From Saccharothrix sp. NRRL B-16348 (lineage in GTDB: Bacteria; Actinomycetota; Actinomycetes; Mycobacteriales; Pseudonocardiaceae), in the NCBI RefSeq assembly GCF_001280085.1, contig NZ_LGED01000221.1, positions 65,876-129,875 of the forward strand: DNA of 64,000 nt, in the 5' to 3' direction. Positions within the stretch are counted from its first letter, which is position 1, and each line of letters opens with the position of its first letter. The translations under genes and the position numbers were made by a program. Shown in pieces: positions 1-8,672 of this stretch. The notes under the pieces are model-generated. The model was given only the letters and a program-made list of their open reading frames with translations, did no database searches and had not been told where the DNA came from.

Positions 1-1
1 T

Positions 2-1399
2 CTGTGGATCATCAACACCTACACCCTGGCCCTGGCCGCGCTGCTGCTGCCGCTCGGCGCGATCGGCGATCGCCTGGGCCGCAAGCCCGTGTTGATCACC
101 GGCCTGGGTGTTTTCGGCGTCGCGAACGTCGCGGCGGGCCTGGCCCCGACCGCCGAGATCATGATCGGAGCCCGGGTGGTGGGCGGCATCGGCGCCGCGA
201 TGATCATGCCGATCACCCTCGCCGTCATCACCTCCACCTTCCCCGAGGAGCAGCGCGGCAAGGCGATCGGTGTGTGGACCGGCGTCGCCGGTGGTGGCGG
301 CGTCCTGGGCATGTTCCTCTCCGCCCTCCTGGTCGACGTCGCCGACTGGCGTTGGCTTTTCGCGCTGCCGGTGGCGCTGGTCGTCGTGGCCCTGGGCATG
401 ACGCTGGCGTCGGTGCCCAACTCCCGTGAGCGCTCGGCCCACTCGTTCGACACCGTGGGCGCGCTGGTCTCCACCGCCGCCGTCATCGGCCTCATCTTCG
501 CCCTGCAGGAAGGGCCCGAACGGGGCTGGACCGCACCCGCGACGCTGATCGGCCTCGCCGTCGGCCTGGTCGCCGGCATCGGCTTCGTGGTCTGGGAGCT
601 GCGCCGCCGGGACGCGTCACTGCTGGACGTGCGCCTGTTCCGGGAGCGTGGCCTGGCCGGCGGTTCGATCACGCTGCTGGCGGTCTTCGGCGTGCAGGCG
701 GGCATCGCCGTGGTCCTGTTCCCGTTCTTCCAGGCGGTGCTGGGCTGGTCGGGACTGCTGTCGACGGCGGCCATGATGCCGATGGCCGTCATGATGATGG
801 CGACCTCCGGCCTGGCACCGAGGATGGCCGCCCGCATCGGTTCCCGCCCGACCATGGCCGTGGGCATCGCCTTGGCCGGTGTGGGCCTGGCGCTGATGGC
901 GCTGTTCGTCTCCGCGGAGGGCGGCTACCCGACCATCCTGCCGGGCATGCTGGCGATGGGCATCGGCATGGGCCTGTCCATGACGCCGTCCACGGAGGCC
1001 ATCACCGCCTCCCTGCCGCGTGCGAAGCAGGGCGTCGCCTCCGCGCTCAACGACATCACCCGCGAGTTCGGCACCGCGCTGGGCATCGCCGTGTTGGGCG
1101 CGCTCCTGTCCGCCGGCTACCGCAGCGCGATCGACGACCGGCTGCACGGCGTCCCCCAGGCCGCCGCGGACACCGCCCGCCAAGGCGTCGCCAACGCCGT
1201 CGAGGTCTCCGGCGGCACCGGCTCGCACGCGCCGCAGATCGTCCACGCCGCGCAGCAGTCCTTCGTGGACGGCTGGCAGCAGGCCATGTGGGCAGGCGTC
1301 GCCGTGATGGGCGTGCTGTTCGTCTACATCGCCTTGCGCGGTCCGAAGAACCCCGTCCCCGTGGCGGTGGACGAGCCCGAGACCGTCGCCGCCGGCTGA
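2..1399 (+). CDS. DHA2-type MFS drug exporter (5' truncated by window edge)
   Basis: Integral-membrane proton-coupled exporter of the EmrB/QacA (14-helix) class, probably pumping small toxic molecules out of the cell. The reading frame is open from base 2, so the N-terminus lies outside the window; 465 codons are visible. The MFS motif A is present as GDRLGRK just after the first visible helix, and the QacA/EmrB style motif C region (GGIGAAMIMPITLAVI) follows. Many hydrophobic helices continue to about residue 445 with a short polar C-tail. The next gene is convergent, 18 bp away. The family is clear but the substrate is unknown; the usual length of about 480-510 residues implies that only the first 20-40 residues are missing. 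Confidence 0.9.
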   Translation: MWIINTYTLALAALLLPLGAIGDRLGRKPVLITGLGVFGVANVAAGLAPTAEIMIGARVVGGIGAAMIMPITLAVITSTFPEEQRGKAIGVWTGVAGGGGVLGMFLSALLVDVADWRWLFALPVALVVVALGMTLASVPNSRERSAHSFDTVGALVSTAAVIGLIFALQEGPERGWTAPATLIGLAVGLVAGIGFVVWELRRRDASLLDVRLFRERGLAGGSITLLAVFGVQAGIAVVLFPFFQAVLGWSGLLSTAAMMPMAVMMMATSGLAPRMAARIGSRPTMAVGIALAGVGLALMALFVSAEGGYPTILPGMLAMGIGMGLSMTPSTEAITASLPRAKQGVASALNDITREFGTALGIAVLGALLSAGYRSAIDDRLHGVPQAAADTARQGVANAVEVSGGTGSHAPQIVHAAQQSFVDGWQQAMWAGVAVMGVLFVYIALRGPKNPVPVAVDEPETVAAG

Positions 1400-1417
1400 T
1401 CGACCGACCCCCTCCGC

Positions 1418-2668
1418 TCAGTCCTCGCCGCGAGGCAGCAGCACGATGGCCAGCGCCGGGATCGCGGCGAGGACGAGCCAGGGCACGGCATGCGGAAGGC
1501 CCGAGTCGAGCAGGGAGCCGGTCGCCGCGCTGCCGACGAGGACGATCAAGCCGGACACCGAGGACAGCGCGCCGACGTAGAGGCCGAGCCTGCCCTCTGC
1601 GGCGAGGTCGGGAACCCACGCGCGGGCGGTCGGGACCACCAGCATCTGGCCGACGGTGAGCAGCACGACGAAGCCCGCCGCCGGCGCGAGTCCGGCGACT
1701 CCCGTCCACGCGGTCGGCCGGGCGGCGACGACGACGAAGCCCACGGAGATGAGCAGCAGCCCGATGACCATCGACCTGCGCAGGTCCAGCCGGTTCGCGG
1801 CCCAGCGGGTGACCGGCAGTTGGGCGGACACGACGAGCAGGGAGGACAGCGCGAACAGCCACGCCAGGGGCGCCTGCGAGCCCGCCGCACGCGCCACCTC
1901 GTCCGGCAACGCGAGGTAGAACTGGTTGTAGGCCAGCAGGTAGGCGCCGTACGCGCCGCACAGGGCGAGGAAGCGGCGGTTGCGCAGCATCGCCCGCACG
2001 CCGCCCCGCCCGGACACCCGGGTCCGGCCGGGGATGTGCTGCGGCATCAGCCACGCGTGCCCGGCGAGGACGAGGACGAAGACCGCGGCGCCGGCGAGGC
2101 AGACGGTGCGGAAGTCCACGGCGAGCAGCAGCGCGCCCAGGAGCGGGCCCACGAACGCCCCGGCCTGGCCCGCCACCGTGAACAGGGCCAACACCCTGGT
2201 CCGCGACCCGGTGCCGGCCTGCTCCCAGGTCACCGCCTGCCGGGCGACCTCGGATTCGACCGCCGGGGAGAACAGCGCGGCGGCGAAGCCGATCAGCAGC
2301 ACCGCGCCGATGACCGCCGCCGGCCGCTCGGCGAACCCCAGCCAGGCGAACCCGGCGATCCGCAGCGCGCAGCCGGCGAGCACCACCGGCCGGACCCCGT
2401 AGCGGTCGACGAGCGCGCCACCCAGCACGAACAGGCCCTGCTGGCTGAAGGTCCGCAGCCCCAGCACCAGCCCGACCAGCCAGCCGACCATGCCGAGGGA
2501 GCCGAGGTGTTCGGAGAGGAACGGCAGGACGGCGTAGAAGCCGAGGTTGAACGCGAGTTGCGTCAGGATCAGCAGGCGCAGCAGCGGGGGCAGGGTCTTC
2601 CAGATCCGCTCGCGCCGCGGCCCTCGGTTCCGGGAACGCCCCACCGTCCCGGTGATCAGCTCCGTCAT
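1418..2668 (-). CDS. 12-helix MFS transporter (MdtH-like)
   Basis: Predicted inner-membrane MFS permease of 416 residues. Two six-helix halves are visible, separated by a basic cytoplasmic loop (about residue 190-205, RTRVSGRGG). MFS motif A appears as VDRYGVRP after helix 2. I start it at the ATG at 2668, which has GGAG nine bases upstream; an upstream ATG at 2713 would add 15 polar residues and has no ribosome site. It resembles multidrug or siderophore-precursor exporters, but the substrate cannot be read. A Zur-like half-palindrome lies about 40 bp upstream (separate entry). It is divergent from the secreted protease gene at 2833. Confidence 0.85.
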   Translation of the reverse strand: MTELITGTVGRSRNRGPRRERIWKTLPPLLRLLILTQLAFNLGFYAVLPFLSEHLGSLGMVGWLVGLVLGLRTFSQQGLFVLGGALVDRYGVRPVVLAGCALRIAGFAWLGFAERPAAVIGAVLLIGFAAALFSPAVESEVARQAVTWEQAGTGSRTRVLALFTVAGQAGAFVGPLLGALLLAVDFRTVCLAGAAVFVLVLAGHAWLMPQHIPGRTRVSGRGGVRAMLRNRRFLALCGAYGAYLLAYNQFYLALPDEVARAAGSQAPLAWLFALSSLLVVSAQLPVTRWAANRLDLRRSMVIGLLLISVGFVVVAARPTAWTGVAGLAPAAGFVVLLTVGQMLVVPTARAWVPDLAAEGRLGLYVGALSSVSGLIVLVGSAATGSLLDSGLPHAVPWLVLAAIPALAIVLLPRGED

Positions 2669-2707
2669 GTGATCGTTCTCCGAGGTGTCACAGGCAGGCA
2701 GTGTAAA

Positions 2708-2721
2708 TGACAATCGTTACC
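2708..2721. promoter_or_regulatory. possible Zur/Fur-like operator
   Basis: TGACAATCGTTACC matches the left half of the actinobacterial Zur box (TGANAATNNTTNTCA, from memory) but its right half is imperfect. It sits 40 bp upstream of the MFS start at 2668 and 112 bp upstream of the protease start, where a repressor would act. Weak single site. Confidence 0.25.
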
Positions 2722-2832
2722 GGATCCGGATCGGGCGTTCCCTGGCATCTGTGAACCACCGCCGCACGGTGTCGCCTGGGCATTCGAAGGGGTTGAATTC
2801 CGGACCTACGCCGCTCGGAGCAAGGAGTGCAC

Positions 2833-3684
2833 ATGCGCACAGCAACCGTGGCCGCGGCAGTCGTCGCCCTGGCCGCCGTGACCGCTTCGCCCGCTTCCGC
2901 GATCAACACCTACAACGCCGTACCCGCACCGGAGCGCACCGAGGTCGGCGCCCTGGTCGCGACCTGGGACAACGACGACAACCCCGCCACGCCGGACCGC
3001 GTCGACTGGGTGTGCAGCGGCACGATGGTGGACACCGACACGTTCCTCACCGCGGCCCACTGCGTCGACGGGTGGCCGTCGAACGTCAAGTTCTACGTCT
3101 CGCTGCTCCAGGACGTGCAGTCCGCGCTCGACACGGCGACCGGAACCCCGGCGCAGAAGGCGGCGTCGGTCGGCGTGCAAGGCGCGGCCCACGGCCACCC
3201 GGCCTACCCGGGCAACTCCGCCGATTCGCACGACATCGCGGTGGTCGAGCTGCCCGCCAAGCAGGTGGCGGCGCGCTGGAGCTTCAAGCCCGCCACCCTG
3301 CCGACCGCGGGCAAGCTCGACGCGATGGGCCCGCGGGCGCTCGACGCCACCGAGTACACCGTCGTCGGCTACGGCACGGAGGAAGCCCAGACCGGCCCCG
3401 GCGGCCACACCCACCCGGGCGGCGGCGTGCGGATGAAGGCCCCGCTGGGCTTCAACGCGCTCAACAACACCTGGCTGCGGCTGTCGATGAACGAGTCGCA
3501 GGGCAACGGCGGTGCCTGCTACGGCGACTCCGGCGGCCCGAACTTCGCCACGATCGACGGCAAGCGCGTCCTGGTCGCGACCACGATCACCGGGGACGCC
3601 CCCTGCTACGCGACCAACGTCGTGTACCGCATGGACACTCCGTCGGCCCGCTCGTTCCTCGCCCCCTACGTCGCCCTCCCGTAA
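2833..3684 (+). CDS. secreted trypsin-like serine protease (S1 family)
   Basis: Exported endopeptidase of 283 residues. A Sec signal peptide covers about residues 1-24 (MRTATVAAAVVALAAV...ASA). The chymotrypsin-fold triad is visible: His76 in TAAHC, Asp134 in SHDIAVVEL, and Ser233 in GDSGGP. Cysteines near the His and the Ser suggest the usual disulfides. The start chosen is the ATG at 2833, preceded by AAGGAG at 2822-2827; an in-frame GTG two codons upstream overlaps that site and is less likely. There is no zymogen-activation IVGG motif, so processing differs from classic trypsin or the gene is a diverged S1 member. Single-gene unit, divergent from the MFS gene. Confidence 0.9.
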   Translation: MRTATVAAAVVALAAVTASPASAINTYNAVPAPERTEVGALVATWDNDDNPATPDRVDWVCSGTMVDTDTFLTAAHCVDGWPSNVKFYVSLLQDVQSALDTATGTPAQKAASVGVQGAAHGHPAYPGNSADSHDIAVVELPAKQVAARWSFKPATLPTAGKLDAMGPRALDATEYTVVGYGTEEAQTGPGGHTHPGGGVRMKAPLGFNALNNTWLRLSMNESQGNGGACYGDSGGPNFATIDGKRVLVATTITGDAPCYATNVVYRMDTPSARSFLAPYVALP

Positions 3685-3720
3685 CGCGAAGGCACCTCGA
3701 TCGGCACGGGTGCGGACGGC

Positions 3721-4359
3721 TCAGCGGTCCAATCGGGCCGCGAGCCCGTCCAGCACGATGTCGAGATGGCGTTCGAACCGCTGGTCGCCGTCGTCGTGGA
3801 GGCGCCCGGCTTCCTTGACCAGCGACGCTCCCTCGCCCAGCCAGTCCTCGCGCTGATCGACCGAGTACCGCGCCGGATCGGTCTCGGCGGCCTGGCGTCG
3901 TTCCTGCTCTTCGATGACGAAGCCGACGACGAACGCGGTGACCAGGTCGACCGCGTCGTCGGCTTCGGCGGAGGTCAGGCCGGACGCGGCCCAGCGCTCG
4001 AACCACGGCTCCTTCATGCGGACGACACCGGGGTCGGTGAGCCTCGTGCCGCTGAACGTGCGGGCCCCGTCGCGGTGGAGCAGGTACTCCGAGCGCAGCA
4101 CGCGGGCGTAGGCAGCGAGGTCGTCGCGCCAGCCGGCGCCGGGCGGAATCGCCGCGAGGGTTCCGGTGACCCGGCGCATGACCTCGGTGGCCATCTCGTC
4201 GAGCAGCTCCTGCTTGTTGCGCACGTGCCAGTACAGGGCGGGTGCGCGAACGTCGAGCCGGGTGGCGAGGGCGCGGACGGTGAGGCCGTCCATGCCCTTG
4301 TCGTCGAGGAGCTCGAGCGCCGCCGTCACGATCCGCTCCCGGGTGATGCCCTTGGTCAC
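3721..4359 (-). CDS. TetR-family transcriptional repressor
   Basis: DNA-binding regulator of 212 residues. The N-terminal TetR helix-turn-helix is clear (RERIVTAALELLDDKG, then LATRLDVRAPALYWHVRNKQ). The ALYWHVRNK recognition helix and a C-terminal domain with paired His/Glu positions resemble the TetR_C (tetracycline-repressor-like) class, which usually controls an adjacent exporter. I start at GTG 4359 because a -10-like TAAGGT lies 7 bases upstream with TTCACG 17 bases before it and no Shine-Dalgarno, which fits a leaderless mRNA; GTG at 4383 is the alternative. No exporter is divergent from it; the neighbour is a small secreted protein, so its target is uncertain. Confidence 0.85.
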   Translation of the reverse strand: MTKGITRERIVTAALELLDDKGMDGLTVRALATRLDVRAPALYWHVRNKQELLDEMATEVMRRVTGTLAAIPPGAGWRDDLAAYARVLRSEYLLHRDGARTFSGTRLTDPGVVRMKEPWFERWAASGLTSAEADDAVDLVTAFVVGFVIEEQERRQAAETDPARYSVDQREDWLGEGASLVKEAGRLHDDGDQRFERHLDIVLDGLAARLDR

Positions 4360-4366
4360 GAGCGAC

Positions 4367-4395
4367 ACCTTAACGCCGTTCACGCACCCCGTGAA
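4367..4395 (-). promoter_or_regulatory. promoter of the TetR gene (leaderless)
   Basis: On the minus strand TTCACG (4390-4395) and TAAGGT (4367-4372) are 17 bp apart, and the -10 ends 7 bases before the GTG at 4359. Transcription would begin at or beside the start codon. Confidence 0.45.
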
Positions 4396-4538
4396 GCTGA
4401 CCCGCGTGACGTCCGCGTACCGCTGTGACCTGCTCGTTGCGGGATCCCGTCAGGAATCCACAGGGACGGCCTCCGACGATGGCGCCGTGACCGCCCGGGC
4501 CTCCGGGTGGCCGGAGGGACAACGAGAAGAGGGTCACG

Positions 4539-5003
4539 ATGAGGAAGCTGAACGTCCTGGCACGGAGGCTGGTGCTGCTGTTCTTACCGGTAGTCGCCGC
4601 GATTTCGCTGGCCGCTCCCGTGAACGCCGCGTCGAGCACTCCGGCGGTGCGAGCGGACGGCGCGGTTTCGGCAGCGGACGCCGGTTCTCCCGTCGCGCCG
4701 CTGCAGCTCAGGAGCTACATCAGCAACGAGAACGCCAGCGGGCTCGGCGTGTCGAGGGACTACGTCGACAGCCTGTACCAGGCGATCCTGCCGGGCCACC
4801 GACGCACGGACGGCGACCCGCACTACTGGACCCGGGCCGTGTCCTTCTACGTCGGGCCCGGGTACTGCGCCGACGCCTGGGCCTTCGAGGGGTTGTGGCT
4901 GTTCACGCGCACGTGGCGGGGCCCGGTGAAGGTGTTCACCCCTCAGACCATCGCGGGTGAATCCGTGGCGAGGTGGGCGATCCGGAACATCCGGACCTGC
5001 TGA
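4539..5003 (+). CDS. small secreted protein of unknown function
   Basis: 154-residue protein that I do not recognise. A strong Sec signal peptide is visible at residues 1-31 (RRLVLLFLPVVAAISLAAPVNA). The mature part, about 123 residues, has an aromatic-rich central segment (YWTRAVSFYVGPGYCADAWAF, shortened here to its core YVGPGYCADAW) and only two cysteines, one in GYCADAW and one as the last residue, so a single disulfide is likely. AGAAGAGGG lies 7-15 bases before the ATG. It is divergent from the TetR gene and convergent with the MerR gene, whose stop is 8 bp away. No enzyme motif is evident. Confidence 0.7.
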   Translation: MRKLNVLARRLVLLFLPVVAAISLAAPVNAASSTPAVRADGAVSAADAGSPVAPLQLRSYISNENASGLGVSRDYVDSLYQAILPGHRRTDGDPHYWTRAVSFYVGPGYCADAWAFEGLWLFTRTWRGPVKVFTPQTIAGESVARWAIRNIRTC

Positions 5004-5010
5004 CACCCCG

Positions 5011-6081
5011 CTAGGAAGCATGCGGGCGGTCTCCCCCGGCAGCGCCTGGGGAGACCGTCGGCGCGACGGGCGATCCGGATGCGCGGAGGGCGGCGGCGAT
5101 CCACTTGTCGCTCGGCCCGGTCGTGAGCCACTCGTCCGGCGGGGTGTCGTTGATGGTGGCCATCAGGGACAGGTAGGTGCCGAGCAGGCCGGTGACCTCC
5201 GAGACGAACCGCTCGGCGACCTGGCTGCCGACCGCGTCCGGATCGGGGTGGGTCATGGACCGGCGCAGGTCGACGAGTGCTTGCTCGTCCAGCGGCGCGC
5301 CGACGGTGCCGGCGATGAGGTCGGCGTACGAGGCGAAGAGCCGTTCGGCGATCTCCCGCGCCCGCGGTGACTCCGGTGACAGCCCCGACCGCTCGGCTTC
5401 CCGTGCCTCCAGTTCGAGCTGCCGGCGCTTCTCCGCGTGCGCCATCATGTCCGGTGTGGTCAGGTCGACGGACCTGGGCGAGGCGAAGCTCGCGTGGAAG
5501 AACTGGCGCACCGCGTCGCGGAACGCGGCGTCCCGCACGAGGTCGGCCAGCTGGATCCACGCCTGGAGCTGCTCGGTGGTGGGGTCCTCCGGCACTTGGG
5601 GCCGCATCCGGTGCAGGTGTTCGACGTAGGCCGGGTGGACGGCGAGGCCGTCGGTGACCTCGCTCCAGAACTCGTCCAGGAGCTGGTTGCGGCTGTCGTC
5701 GGACATCGACACGAGGCTGTGCATGAGCGCTACCCGTTCGGTGGTGGTGGCCTGGTTGACGATGGTGCGCAGCACGGCACGCCGCGCCCGCAGGTCGCGC
5801 AGGTGCCGCTCGACCACGCGCAGGTGGGTCTCGGCCAGCTCGTGCAGGCTGGTCTCCTCGGCCAGCAGCCCGCGGATGTCGTCCAGGCCCGCGCCCAGGT
5901 CGCGCAGGGTCCGGACGAGTTCCAGCCGCGCGATGGTCTCGACGTCGTAGAGCCGGTGCCCGCCGTCGGTCTGCTTGGCGGGCGCGATGACCCCGGCGTC
6001 GGCGTAGAACCTGATGGCACTCACGCTCAACCCGGTGCGGCGCGCCGCGTCCCCGATGGGGTACAGGTGGTTGTCGTTCAC
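5011..6081 (-). CDS. MerR-family transcriptional regulator
   Basis: 356-residue regulator starting with GTG. Residues 6-75 form a typical MerR winged helix-turn-helix (YPIGDAARRTGLSVSAIRFYADAGVI, DGGHRLYD, then RTLRDLGAGLDDIRGLL), followed by the dimerisation coiled coil to about residue 120. The remaining 230 residues are a long helical effector domain without metal-binding cysteines, so this is a drug- or metabolite-sensing TipA/BmrR-like type rather than a metal sensor. A MerR-style 19-bp-spaced promoter directly precedes the start codon (separate entry), which implies autoregulation from a leaderless transcript. The last codons overlap a bidirectional terminator-like stem at 5027-5057. 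Confidence 0.9.
   Translation of the reverse strand: MNDNHLYPIGDAARRTGLSVSAIRFYADAGVIAPAKQTDGGHRLYDVETIARLELVRTLRDLGAGLDDIRGLLAEETSLHELAETHLRVVERHLRDLRARRAVLRTIVNQATTTERVALMHSLVSMSDDSRNQLLDEFWSEVTDGLAVHPAYVEHLHRMRPQVPEDPTTEQLQAWIQLADLVRDAAFRDAVRQFFHASFASPRSVDLTTPDMMAHAEKRRQLELEAREAERSGLSPESPRAREIAERLFASYADLIAGTVGAPLDEQALVDLRRSMTHPDPDAVGSQVAERFVSEVTGLLGTYLSLMATINDTPPDEWLTTGPSDKWIAAALRASGSPVAPTVSPGAAGGDRPHAS
5027..5057. terminator. bidirectional hairpin inside the 3' end of the MerR gene
   Basis: CGGTCTCCCC (5027-5036) pairs perfectly with GGGGAGACCG (5048-5057) around an 11-base loop. It lies within the last 16 codons of the MerR gene and just past the convergent secreted-protein gene. No U-tract, as is common in actinomycetes. 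Confidence 0.6.
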
Positions 6082-6088
6082 GAAGTCG

Positions 6089-6119
6089 ACTATGGAACCT
6101 CAAGCCGCTTGCGTTTCAA
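6089..6119 (-). promoter_or_regulatory. MerR-type promoter with 19-bp spacer and dyad
   Basis: Minus strand: TTGAAA (6114-6119) and CATAGT (6089-6094) are separated by exactly 19 bp, the overlong spacing characteristic of MerR-activated promoters. The spacer contains CAAG-CGG-CTTG. The -10 ends 7-8 bases before the GTG at 6081, so the mRNA should start at the initiation codon. Confidence 0.6.
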
Positions 6120-6140
6120 CCCACGGTCAGGTGACCTGGA

Positions 6141-7595
6141 TCACTGCCCTGCGTCCACGGGCGAGAGGATCTCCGCCACGGGGTGTTCCGGGTCGTACGC
6201 GGCCCAGCCCGGGTCCCCGGTGCCGGCGAACGCGACCCAGGCGGTGTGCACCCGGGCCGCCAGGCCGTCCGGGACGGGGTCGGGGCCGAGCAGGCCGGTG
6301 TCACCGTGCAGCCAGGGCTGGTCGGCGATGTCGAAGACGAAGGGCAGCTCGACGGTGTGGGTGGCGCCGAGTCGTCCGCCCAGTGCCGTCGAGCGGTACC
6401 CGAACGAGTAGACGTGCGTGCGGCCGCCGGAGATCCGCGCGTGGGCTTGCGCCAGGCGGGCCGTGCCGGCTCCGAACAGGGCGTCCCCGAGCACCGCGGA
6501 GCGCAGTTCGCCCGGTGTCGCGGTCGACCGTGCCGCTCGGTGCGCGGCGATCTTGGGCTCCGGGTCCGCGTACACCGTGGCGGCGGTGGCGAGCACGTCC
6601 GCCATCGTGGAGGACTCCAGGTCGCCCCGCGGCACGAGGTAGAGGTGCCCCTCTTCGGTGTTGGCGCCGATCAGCAGGTCGACGTCGCGGGCCGGGCCGT
6701 CGGCGAGACCGTCGGCGGGCTGGACCGGGAGGACCAGGCTGAACGGGCTGAGGCCGGCCAGCGGGTCCGTGGCGGCGCCGGTGCGCAGGTCGAGGCCGGC
6801 CAGTGCGGGCAGGATCTCCAGGAAGCGCTCGTCCGGGATCGCGGCGAACGCTTCGGCGGTCGGTTCGACCCCGAGCGCGGCGGCCGCCGCGGCGGTGACC
6901 CGTTGCGCCTGTTCCGGGGTGAAGGCGCCGGTGCCGCTGCCGCTCTGGACGATCGCCCGCCGGAACAGGCCCTTGGCCTCCGGTGTCGCGAGCAGCGCTC
7001 CGACGAGCGTGCCGCCCGCGGACTGGCCGAAGACCGTGACGTTGTCCGGGTCGCCGCCGAACGCCGCGATCGCGGCGCGCACCCAGCCGAGCGCGGCGAA
7101 CACGTCGAGCAGCCCGCGGTTGGCCGGTGCGCCCTCCAGGTCGAGGAAACCGGGGACGCCGAGCCGGTAGTTCACGGTCACGAGGACGATGCCGTCACGG
7201 GCGAACGCGCTGCCGTCGTAGAGCGCGGCACGGGTCGAGCCGGTGACGAATCCGCCGCCGTGCACGAACACCATGACGGGTCGCCTGCCGCTGTCGGCGG
7301 CCGGCGTGCGGACGTCGACGGTCAGGTACTCCTCGCCCCGGACCCAGCCCGGTCCGAAGTAGGGGGTCATGTCGAGCCGGCCGAAGTCGCGGACCGGTTG
7401 GGGAGCCGTGGGTGACGGTTGCGTGCCGTCGCGGACGCCGGACCAGCCCGGGTGCGGCGCGGGCGGGGTGAAGCGGAGGGCGCCGGTCGGTGCTGCCGCG
7501 TACGGGATGGCGCGGTAGAACTCGCCGGACTCGTCACGGGTGCCGCGCACGGCGCCCGCCGGGGTTTCGACGATCGGGTCTGCGTGCTGGGTCAT
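6141..7595 (-). CDS. type-B carboxylesterase
   Basis: 484-residue alpha/beta-hydrolase of the carboxylesterase type-B (PnbA) family, hydrolysing carboxylic esters, cytosolic (no signal peptide). Visible motifs: oxyanion-hole HGGGF near residue 110, VNYRLGVPGFL, the nucleophile elbow GQSAGG with Ser192, and an acidic/His pair later in the chain (LIGANTEEGHL and THTVELPFVF). The start ATG at 7595 has GGAAAGG 14 bases upstream. The metallo-beta-lactamase gene lies 25 bp upstream on the same strand, so both form an operon divergent from the XRE/MmyB regulator at 8673. The natural ester is unknown. Confidence 0.9.
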   Translation of the reverse strand: MTQHADPIVETPAGAVRGTRDESGEFYRAIPYAAAPTGALRFTPPAPHPGWSGVRDGTQPSPTAPQPVRDFGRLDMTPYFGPGWVRGEEYLTVDVRTPAADSGRRPVMVFVHGGGFVTGSTRAALYDGSAFARDGIVLVTVNYRLGVPGFLDLEGAPANRGLLDVFAALGWVRAAIAAFGGDPDNVTVFGQSAGGTLVGALLATPEAKGLFRRAIVQSGSGTGAFTPEQAQRVTAAAAAALGVEPTAEAFAAIPDERFLEILPALAGLDLRTGAATDPLAGLSPFSLVLPVQPADGLADGPARDVDLLIGANTEEGHLYLVPRGDLESSTMADVLATAATVYADPEPKIAAHRAARSTATPGELRSAVLGDALFGAGTARLAQAHARISGGRTHVYSFGYRSTALGGRLGATHTVELPFVFDIADQPWLHGDTGLLGPDPVPDGLAARVHTAWVAFAGTGDPGWAAYDPEHPVAEILSPVDAGQ

Positions 7596-7620
7596 GGGAA
7601 ACGCTGCCTTTCCGGGAGTG

Positions 7621-8538
7621 TCAGGAGATGCGGGAGAACGCCGCCCACTCCTTGAGCGCGAACTTCGACCCGTTCCGCTCGACCTCCACCGCGCCCTGGC
7701 CGGCGAAGTGAGCGGGGAAGACGAGCGCGTTGTGCTCGGCGGCGTGGCCGAGCAGCTTGTGCCGGGTGGCCCGGGACTCGGCCGGGTCCTCGCAGAAGCA
7801 GGAGTTGGTCTCCGGTTCCACGATCTGCAGCGCGGTGTGCACGAGGTCCCCGACGAACAGGGCCCGGTCGCCGCCGGATTCCAGGGCGAGCACGGACGAG
7901 CCGGGGGTGTGCCCCGGTGCGAGGTCGAGCCGCAGGTTCCGGTCGATCCGGTACGACCCGTCCCACAGCTCGGTCAGGCCCGCTTCGTGGACCGGCGCGA
8001 CGCTGTCCTCGAAGACGTTCTGGTTCCCGCGGCCCAGCACGGACTCGTGCTCGTTGGCCGGGTCCCAGAACTCGAAGTCCCGCCGTGTCATCAGGTACGT
8101 GGCGTTCGGGAAGGTCGGCACCCAGGTGCGGCCGTCGAGCCGGGTGTTCCAGCCGACGTGGTCGATGTGCAGGTGCGTGTTGACCACGACGTCGACGTCC
8201 TCGGGCCGCACACCGGCGGCGGCGAGGTTGTCGAGGTAGTCGGTGTCCTGGCGGCTCCACACCGGCGCGTAGGGCCGGTCCTTGTGGTTGCCCACGCCGG
8301 TGTCGACGAGGATCGTGCGCCCCTCGCTGCGCAGCAGCCAGGACTGGATCGCGGAGTGGCACTCGTCCGTGTCCGGGTTCCAGAAGTCGGGCGCCAGCCA
8401 GCCGCGGTGCTCGTCCCACGAGCCGTCCGGGCTGCCGGGGAAGAACTGGCCCGGCGTCATCCCGACCGAGCCGTAGAACTCCTTGACCCGGGTGACGGTG
8501 ACGTCGCCCAGGGTGATCTGGTCCGGGTTCTCATCCAT
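7621..8538 (-). CDS. metallo-beta-lactamase-fold hydrolase
   Basis: 305-residue Zn-dependent hydrolase. The family signature HLHIDHVGW (HxHxDH) is present, with GHTPGSSVL and a GDLVHTALQ motif as further metal ligands, and a conserved His (FPAHFAG) near the C-terminus. This is the N-acyl-homoserine-lactonase/MBL-hydrolase branch in overall layout, but that does not prove lactonase activity. Start at the ATG at 8538, with GAGGACGG 7-14 bases upstream; the longer reading frame to 8607 lacks a ribosome site. It is the first gene of an operon with the carboxylesterase, divergent from an MmyB-type regulator. The pair could open and hydrolyse a lactone/ester compound. Confidence 0.9.
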   Translation of the reverse strand: MDENPDQITLGDVTVTRVKEFYGSVGMTPGQFFPGSPDGSWDEHRGWLAPDFWNPDTDECHSAIQSWLLRSEGRTILVDTGVGNHKDRPYAPVWSRQDTDYLDNLAAAGVRPEDVDVVVNTHLHIDHVGWNTRLDGRTWVPTFPNATYLMTRRDFEFWDPANEHESVLGRGNQNVFEDSVAPVHEAGLTELWDGSYRIDRNLRLDLAPGHTPGSSVLALESGGDRALFVGDLVHTALQIVEPETNSCFCEDPAESRATRHKLLGHAAEHNALVFPAHFAGQGAVEVERNGSKFALKEWAAFSRIS

Positions 8539-8672
8539 TGTGGTCCGTCCTCGGTTCGGGGCAGGTTGCCGAGACCGAGCCTGGCCAGACGGACGCGCAC
8601 GAACCACTCCCGCCTTGTCCTACCCCTCGCGGGGGGTGGCTGGGATCGGACGGTGCGCCGGATACTGGGCGC

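Noticed and set aside
7621..8538. Definite quorum-quenching lactonase
   Set aside because: The HxHxDH motif is common to many metallo-beta-lactamase-fold hydrolases and nothing here fixes the substrate.
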